From an uncultured Flavobacteriaceae bacterium (GTDB lineage Bacteria; Bacteroidota; Bacteroidia; Flavobacteriales; Flavobacteriaceae): a stretch of DNA of 64,000 nucleotides. The stretch is from positions 124,001 through 188,000 of the forward strand of contig CANLQD010000006.1 in assembly GCA_947493175.1 (NCBI GenBank). Direction: 5' to 3'. Shown here one piece after another: positions 59,203 to 64,000 of this stretch. A program made the translations under genes and the position numbers. The first letter of the stretch is position 1. The number at the start of each line of letters is the position of its first letter. The notes below the pieces were generated by a model. The model worked only from the letters and a program-made list of their open reading frames with translations, was not told where the DNA came from and did no database searches.

Positions 59203-61935
59203 ATGCAGCTAGCAGAGGAAGTTCGAACCCGAGTCTATCGGTTTGGCAATAAAGTCGCTGACGGAAATAGTACCATGAGAAACCTCCTTGGGGGAAAAGG
59301 AGCGAATCTCGCCGAAATGAGTGCCATCGGAATCCCCGTACCACCTGGTTTTACCATTACCACCGAAGCCTGTACCGAATATAACCAATTGGGCCAAGAT
59401 ACCCTTATCGGTATGATCAAGCAGGAAGTAGAGATGGCCTTACAGCATATCGAGGATATCATGGGAGCCGGTTTTGGGGACAAAGAGAACCCCTTACTCA
59501 TTTCGGTGAGATCGGGAGCAAGGGTATCCATGCCAGGAATGATGGATACGGTTCTAAATCTGGGGCTGAACGATACAGTTTTACCTGGACTTATCGCCAA
59601 GACAGGGAACGAACGTTTTGCATGGGATTCCTATCGAAGATTCATTCAGATGTATGGAGGTGTGGTACTCGGTATGAAACCAGAATCCAAAGATGATATT
59701 GATCCCTTCGAGGAAATCATGGAACATTTAAAAGAAAAACGAGAGATAGAACTCGATACCGAATTTACCATACAAGACTTGAAAGATTTGGTCTATGATT
59801 TCAAGGATATTGTAAAAAAGCGCACCGGAAACGACTTTCCGACCGATCCATGGGAACAACTTTGGGGAGCCATTATCGCCGTATTCAATAGCTGGAACGG
59901 TGACCGTGCCGTATACTATCGCAATATGCATGGCTACCCGGCCGATTGGGGAACCGCAGTCAACGTACAGGCAATGGTTTACGGCAATATGGGCAACAGT
60001 TCAGGAACCGGCGTGTGTTTTACCCGTGATGCCGCTACCGGAGAAAACGTCTTTAATGGGGAGTACCTTATCAATGCACAAGGAGAAGATGTAGTTGCCG
60101 GAGTTCGTACACCACAGCAAATTACCAAACTTGGCTCTATAAGATGGGCCGAACTTGCCAAGGTAGAAGAAACGGATAGAGTAGAAAACTATCCCTCTTT
60201 AGAAGAACTTATGCCTTCCATCTACCAAGAATTACATAAATACCAAGGAATACTCGAAGATCATTATCGGGATATGCAGGATATGGAATTTACCATTCAA
60301 AACGGTAAGCTATGGATTCTACAGACCCGTAACGGGAAACGCACGGGAGCTGCCATGGTCAAAATAGCCATGGATCTGTTTAGGGAAGGTGCCATTACCG
60401 AAAAAGAGGCACTGCTTCGTATTGAACCTAACAAACTAGATGAACTACTTCATCCGGTATTCGATCCGAATGCAATCAAAAGGGCCCACATTATTGCACA
60501 GGGCCTTCCCGCCTCTCCAGGAGCTGCTACCGGACAACTCGTTTTCTTTGCCGATGAAGCCAAAAAATATCGAAATACCATATTAACCCGCATCGAAACT
60601 TCCCCAGAAGATTTAGAAGGGATGAATCTGGCAAAAGGTATTCTTACCTCAAGGGGCGGCATGACCTCCCATGCCGCCGTGGTAGCTCGTGGAATGGGTA
60701 AATGTTGTATTTCAGGTGCTGGCGCTTTAAAAATCGATTATAAAAATAGGACCCTCACTGTAGATGATAAAGAATATCATGAAGGGGATTGGATATCCTT
60801 AAACGGCTCAACCGGGAATATCATTGAAGGTAAGGTGGCGACCCGTGTACCCGAACTAAGTGGCGAATTTGCAGCTATTATGAAACTTGCCGAAAAATAT
60901 GGCACGATGGAAGTACGTACCAATGCCGATACCCCGAAAGATGCCAAGGCCGCCCGAAATTTTGGTGCCAATGGTATTGGTCTGGCCCGTACAGAACATA
61001 TGTTTTTCGAAGTAGATAGAATCAAAGCCATGCGTGAGATGATCTTGGCAGACACCGTAAAAGGAAGAAAACATGCCTTGGAAGAGCTACTCCCCATGCA
61101 ACGGGAAGATTTCGAAGGTATCTTCGAAGCCATGCAAGGTTTACCCGTAACCGTACGTCTGTTAGACCCACCACTGCATGAGTTTGTACCGCACCAACTG
61201 GCCACTCAGAAAGAACTGGCCGAAGATATGCACATTTCACTGTCGTCTGTCAAAAACAAAGTGGCCGATCTACAGGAATTCAATCCCATGTTGGGGCATC
61301 GTGGTTGTCGATTGGGCAACACCTATCCCGAAATTACCGAGATGCAGACCCGCGCCATTATAGAGGCTGCACTCAACCTAAAGGCAAAAGGGATTGTTTC
61401 AAAACCGGAAATCATGGTGCCATTGGTGAGTACTGTCGAAGAGTTCGTCGTACAAAAAACCATAATTGTACGTACTGCGAAAAAGGTATTTGCAGAATAC
61501 GGAGATACCATCGCATATTCGGTAGGTACGATGATCGAAATTCCCAGAGCTGCTATTATGGCGGAGGAAATTGCCCAGCACGCCGATTTCTTTTCCTTCG
61601 GAACCAACGACCTTACCCAATTGGTGTATGGCTATTCAAGGGATGACGCCGGTAAGTTTTTACCTATTTATCTTGAAAAAGGCATCCTTAAAGTAGACCC
61701 ATTTGAAGTCTTAGATCAAGAAGGAGTGGGTCAGTTGATTAAAATGGGGACTTGTCATGGCAGACGCTCGAAACCCGACCTTAAGGTAGGTATTTGTGGC
61801 GAGCACGGTGGGGAACCAAGCTCAGTAGCATTCTGCCAGGAGCAAGGTATGAACTATGTGAGTTGCTCTCCTTTTAGGGTACCAATTGCCCGGGTTGCCG
61901 CGGCCCAAGCCGTCTTAAATGCCGAAAAAGAATAA
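59203..61935 (+). CDS. ppdK: Pyruvate, phosphate dikinase
   Basis: A 910-residue PPDK. The ATP-grasp domain comes first (GGKGANLAEMSAIGIPVPPG, SVRSGARVSMPGMMDTVLNL, GNSSGTGVCFTRDAATGEN), the swivelling phospho-histidine domain has ILTSRGGMTSHAAVVARGMG with His490, and the PEP/pyruvate barrel follows (VRLLDPPLHEFVP, MLGHRGCRLG, FSFGTNDLTQLVYGYSRDDA, VGICGEHGGEP). It interconverts ATP, phosphate and pyruvate with AMP, PPi and PEP, serving gluconeogenesis or PPi-saving glycolysis. Single gene under a Crp/Fnr-type promoter, so it is probably controlled with hsp20 and the SQR-like gene. Confidence 0.97.
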   Translation: MQLAEEVRTRVYRFGNKVADGNSTMRNLLGGKGANLAEMSAIGIPVPPGFTITTEACTEYNQLGQDTLIGMIKQEVEMALQHIEDIMGAGFGDKENPLLISVRSGARVSMPGMMDTVLNLGLNDTVLPGLIAKTGNERFAWDSYRRFIQMYGGVVLGMKPESKDDIDPFEEIMEHLKEKREIELDTEFTIQDLKDLVYDFKDIVKKRTGNDFPTDPWEQLWGAIIAVFNSWNGDRAVYYRNMHGYPADWGTAVNVQAMVYGNMGNSSGTGVCFTRDAATGENVFNGEYLINAQGEDVVAGVRTPQQITKLGSIRWAELAKVEETDRVENYPSLEELMPSIYQELHKYQGILEDHYRDMQDMEFTIQNGKLWILQTRNGKRTGAAMVKIAMDLFREGAITEKEALLRIEPNKLDELLHPVFDPNAIKRAHIIAQGLPASPGAATGQLVFFADEAKKYRNTILTRIETSPEDLEGMNLAKGILTSRGGMTSHAAVVARGMGKCCISGAGALKIDYKNRTLTVDDKEYHEGDWISLNGSTGNIIEGKVATRVPELSGEFAAIMKLAEKYGTMEVRTNADTPKDAKAARNFGANGIGLARTEHMFFEVDRIKAMREMILADTVKGRKHALEELLPMQREDFEGIFEAMQGLPVTVRLLDPPLHEFVPHQLATQKELAEDMHISLSSVKNKVADLQEFNPMLGHRGCRLGNTYPEITEMQTRAIIEAALNLKAKGIVSKPEIMVPLVSTVEEFVVQKTIIVRTAKKVFAEYGDTIAYSVGTMIEIPRAAIMAEEIAQHADFFSFGTNDLTQLVYGYSRDDAGKFLPIYLEKGILKVDPFEVLDQEGVGQLIKMGTCHGRRSKPDLKVGICGEHGGEPSSVAFCQEQGMNYVSCSPFRVPIARVAAAQAVLNAEKE

Positions 61936-61976
61936 TTCTTAGCAAGCATAAAGTATTCGCCACAGAGTAAATGAAT

Positions 61977-62029
61977 GAAGGGAGGTCATCCGAAAAACCT
62001 GTATCAGGTATATAGGAAGACCTCCCTTC
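61977..62029 (+). terminator. Large two-part hairpin after ppdK
   Basis: GAAGGGAGGTC (61977-61987) pairs with GACCTCCCTTC (62019-62029); a 1x1 A/A mismatch is followed by TCC/GGA, and the loop contains a second hairpin ACCTG-TAT-CAGGT (61997-62009). No T-run follows, so it may act as an mRNA-stabilising 3' end or a weak terminator rather than a classical intrinsic terminator. Confidence 0.6.
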
Positions 62030-62122
62030 ACTATTTCTAAAAGTGGAAATCCATTTTGGTTCTGCATCGACAATCAACACCCCTTAAACAACTAAAAAAC
62101 AATAGATTACGAATCCTCATAT

Positions 62123-62136
62123 GTAACATTAGTTAC
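62123..62136. promoter_or_regulatory. GTAAC-ATTA-GTTAC dyad upstream of the SQR-like gene
   Basis: A perfect inverted repeat of GTAAC with spacer ATTA, matching the dyad at 59013-59026 in 13 of 14 bases. Its centre is 32 bp upstream of the TGAT-type dyad of this promoter, close to three helical turns, so two regulators could sit on the same face. Confidence 0.5.
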
Positions 62137-62155
62137 GCTATTTTAACAATCCACC

Positions 62156-62198
62156 TGATATTCGTCATGTAATTTGAACAGCTCCTAAAATACCTTTA
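62156..62198 (+). promoter_or_regulatory. Crp/Fnr-type dyad with aligned -7 box before the SQR-like gene
   Basis: TGATATTCGTCA (62156-62167), centre 62161.5; -7-like TACCTTTA at 62191-62198, 29.5 bp from the centre; predicted start site near 62203, with a leader of about 32 nt. Box and dyad closely resemble those of ppdK (TGATATTTATCA and TACTTTTA). Confidence 0.65.
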
Positions 62199-62234
62199 AG
62201 TCACGAAAGTTAGAAAACTCTAAATCCTAAAACG

Positions 62235-63479
62235 ATGAAAAATTTGGTCATATTGGGCGCAGGTACTTCTGGTACCATAATGGCGAACCATCTCTATAAT
62301 CAACTCCCCAAAAAGTCGTGGAGCATTACCATAGTGGACCAATATAAAACGCACTATTACCAACCTGGTTTTTTATTCCTCCCCTTTGATATCTATACCA
62401 CCAAACAGGTCAAGAAGAATGGAAAAAAGTTTATTCCGAAAGGAGTGGATTACCTTCAGCAAAGAATTGAACAAATAATTCCTGAGAAGCAAACGGTTTT
62501 GCTAGAGCAAGGAGATAAACTGTCATACGACATTTTGATTATTGCAACGGGAACAAAAATTGCCCCGGAAGAGGTAGAGGGCATGGCCGGACCGATGTGG
62601 TATAAAAACATCTTTGATTTTTATACATACGAGGGTGCAAAAGCCCTACGGGACAAACTTCGGAAATGGGAAGGCGGCAAACTAGTGGTACATATCACCG
62701 AAATGCCAATAAAATGTCCGGTAGCACCCTTGGAGTTTGCTTTTTTGGCCGATTCCTACTTCAAGAACAAAGGTATACGCGACAAAGTTGAAATTACGTT
62801 TGTAACGCCTTTAGGAGGCGCCTTTACCAAACCAAAAGCAACGAAGGCCTTACATTACCTATTGGAAGAAAAAGGTATCAATGAAGTGACCGATTTCAAT
62901 ATCGAACGGGTCGATTACAAAAACAACAAGATCATTGACTACGCCGATACAGCGGTAGCATATGATCTGTTGGTCACCGTACCTACCAATATGGGCGATG
63001 CATTCATCGAACGTTCCGGCATGGGAGATGACCTGAATTTTGTACCCACCGATAAAGCCACACTTCAAACCCGAGCCCATAAGAATATTTTTGCTATTGG
63101 CGACGCCACGAACCTACCCACTTCCAAAGCTGGATCGGTAGCACATTTCGAGGCAGAGATATTGACAGAGAACATTCTTCGGTATATTGATGGAAAACCT
63201 TTAAAAGCCGAATTCGACGGACATGCCAATTGTTTTGTGGAAACCGGAAATGGGAAAGCCCTTTTAATCGATTTCAACTACACCCACGAACCTGTTGAAG
63301 GCACTTTCCCCTTCCCAGGTGTTGGCCCGTTACAGCTGTTAAAAGAAAGTCGCACGAACCACATGGGCAAAATGGCTTTTAGGTGGGTATACTGGAACAT
63401 GTTGATCAAAGGGGTGCATATTCCTTTTATATCGGCCAAGATGTCTAAAAAAGGCAAACGTTTTGAAGAGGTAAGATAG
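62235..63479 (+). CDS. Sulfide:quinone-oxidoreductase-like FAD-dependent oxidoreductase
   Basis: A 414-residue flavoprotein of the SQR/NDH-2-like disulfide-reductase group. FAD loop VILGAGTSGTIMANHL (residues 5-20), DILIIATGTKIAPEEVEG near 99, a cysteine in EMPIKCPVAPLEFAFLADSY (Cys161), HKNIFAIGDATNLPTSKAGS near 282-301, and a second cysteine in GHANCFVETGNGKALLIDF (Cys333). Cys161 and Cys333 fit the two redox cysteines of SQRs that pass sulfide electrons to quinone. The C-terminal helix region could bind membrane. It begins a sulfur locus with the TusE-like gene 24 bp downstream. Exact SQR type cannot be set. Confidence 0.85.
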   Translation: MKNLVILGAGTSGTIMANHLYNQLPKKSWSITIVDQYKTHYYQPGFLFLPFDIYTTKQVKKNGKKFIPKGVDYLQQRIEQIIPEKQTVLLEQGDKLSYDILIIATGTKIAPEEVEGMAGPMWYKNIFDFYTYEGAKALRDKLRKWEGGKLVVHITEMPIKCPVAPLEFAFLADSYFKNKGIRDKVEITFVTPLGGAFTKPKATKALHYLLEEKGINEVTDFNIERVDYKNNKIIDYADTAVAYDLLVTVPTNMGDAFIERSGMGDDLNFVPTDKATLQTRAHKNIFAIGDATNLPTSKAGSVAHFEAEILTENILRYIDGKPLKAEFDGHANCFVETGNGKALLIDFNYTHEPVEGTFPFPGVGPLQLLKESRTNHMGKMAFRWVYWNMLIKGVHIPFISAKMSKKGKRFEEVR

Positions 63480-63503
63480 TAGCTACAATAAAACCCAAGT
63501 GTC

Positions 63504-63812
63504 ATGAGAAAACGAATCGGACATACAGAAATAGAAGTGAACGATGAAGGGTATCTAATCGATTTCAGCCAATGGACCAAAGAAATCGGTGAGTGTATTG
63601 CCGATGAAAATGGCATATGCCTTACCGATAGGCATTGGGAGGTTATCAATTACATACATGAAAAGTTTCAAAAAGACGAACCCCTTTCTATAAGGGGCAT
63701 CAAAAAAAGTGGTGTCATCAATATCAAGGAGTTCTATCAACTCTTCCCCGGTGGTCCGCTAAAAAAAGCGACTATGATCGCCGGTATTCCAAAACCCAAA
63801 AGCTGTATATAG
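63504..63812 (+). CDS. TusE/DsrC-family sulfur-relay protein with one C-terminal cysteine
   Basis: A 102-residue TusE/DsrC-family protein: IEVNDEGYLIDFSQWTKEIG, TDRHWEVINYIHEKF, INIKEFYQLFPGGPLKKA and the mobile C-terminal arm IAGIPKPKSCI. The penultimate Cys101 (CysA) is present. The second DsrC cysteine (CysB), 11 residues earlier, is Thr90, so it cannot form the intramolecular disulfide or trisulfide of dissimilatory DsrC and is TusE-like. It probably carries persulfide sulfur from or to its neighbours, the SQR-like flavoprotein and the DsrE-like protein. Confidence 0.88.
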   Translation: MRKRIGHTEIEVNDEGYLIDFSQWTKEIGECIADENGICLTDRHWEVINYIHEKFQKDEPLSIRGIKKSGVINIKEFYQLFPGGPLKKATMIAGIPKPKSCI

Positions 63813-63892
63813 CCCCTAAGATCAAGTAAACCGATATAAGCGGATTTTAATGGTATTCAGAAAAATCAAAAAGTGTAATTAAAAAACAAACT

Positions 63893-64000
63893 ATGGGCAC
63901 GAAGGTTAAAAAAATGATGTTTATTCTATCAAAAGCTACCATTGAGAACGTATATGCAGCTTTCATCATGGCCAACGGAGCCAGAATGGAAGGTATTGAA
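63893..64000 (+). CDS. DsrE/DsrF/DrsH-like protein, N-terminal part (cut by window end)
   Basis: The first 36 codons read MGTKVKKMMFILSKATIENV followed by YAAFIMANGARMEGIE and run off the right edge. The pattern (hydrophobic first strand, Ser-Lys turn, helix ending in A-R-M-E-G-I-E) matches the DsrE/DsrF/DrsH-like family of sulfur carriers that often accompany SQR and rhodanese genes. It follows the TusE-like gene by 80 bp. Family call is from the N-terminus only. Confidence 0.65.
   Translation, partial: MGTKVKKMMFILSKATIENVYAAFIMANGARMEGIE

Noticed and set aside
1..64000. tRNA, rRNA, CRISPR, insertion sequence, prophage or restriction/defence system
   Set aside because: Looked for and not seen: no cloverleaf-like intergenic segment, no spaced direct repeats, and no transposase, integrase, Cas or nuclease-defence protein among the genes.

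Overview
This 64 kb stretch looks like the chromosome of a marine, gliding member of the Flavobacteriaceae (Bacteroidota). The evidence is a GldI-type gliding lipoprotein, flavobacterial families (DUF3810, DUF6122, DUF6503, OstA-like, DUF349), promoters with the Bacteroidota -7 box (TAnnTTTG), weak ribosome-binding sites and several TTG starts. The genus cannot be fixed from sequence alone. I saw no tRNA, rRNA, CRISPR array, insertion sequence or prophage.

Layout. 1-6.2 kb: end of signal peptidase I, a WbqC-like protein, a DUF6122 protein, an EEP-family phosphatase, two adjacent rhomboid proteases and MutL. 6.4-13.8 kb: lumazine synthase, a TPR protein, the recF operon, a Crp/Fnr regulator with an SRPBCC gene, Ndk, a PhoD-like phosphatase and NrnA. 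13.9-26.5 kb: GldI, a cyclophilin-FKBP fusion, an M48 peptidase, an unknown lipoprotein, PepD, a DUF3810 protein, two amidohydrolase genes of which only one domain keeps metal ligands, and an orphan barrel-like protein. 26.5-30.3 kb: a molybdenum-cofactor operon (moaD, moaE, moaC, mobA, moeB-rhodanese) ending in a TauE/SafE permease. 30.3-37.6 kb: DUF6503 lipoprotein, SpoU methyltransferase, Ste24-like protease, SpoT, Fur-like regulator and PurA. 37.7-41.9 kb: a PVC-type heme-binding protein overlapping a ThuA gene. 42-51.9 kb: OstA-like protein, class III aminotransferase, TPR protein, two tandem DUF368 polyprenyl-phosphate transporters, AroE and a five-repeat DUF349 protein. 52-64 kb: pta-ackA, a response regulator fused to a Crp module, Hsp20, Upp, pyruvate phosphate dikinase, and the start of a sulfur locus (SQR-like flavoprotein, TusE-like protein, DsrE-like protein cut by the window edge).

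The most interesting signal is regulatory. Six intergenic dyads of the form TGAT-N4-(A/G)TCA each have a -7-like box starting exactly 29.5 bp from the dyad centre, which places the dyad near -41.5 as expected for a class II Crp/Fnr-activated promoter. They lie before the SRPBCC gene, hsp20, ppdK, the SQR-like gene, inside the long region upstream of the response-regulator/Crp gene, and in the gap before pta. The last one is followed about 180 bp later by a strong UUCG terminator with no clear gene between, which suggests a regulated small RNA of about 215 nt. Two of the promoters also carry a second, distinct dyad (GTAAC-ATTw-GTTAC). Together these suggest a Crp/Fnr-family regulon linking acetate, pyruvate/PEP, stress and reduced-sulfur metabolism, with two candidate regulators encoded in the window.
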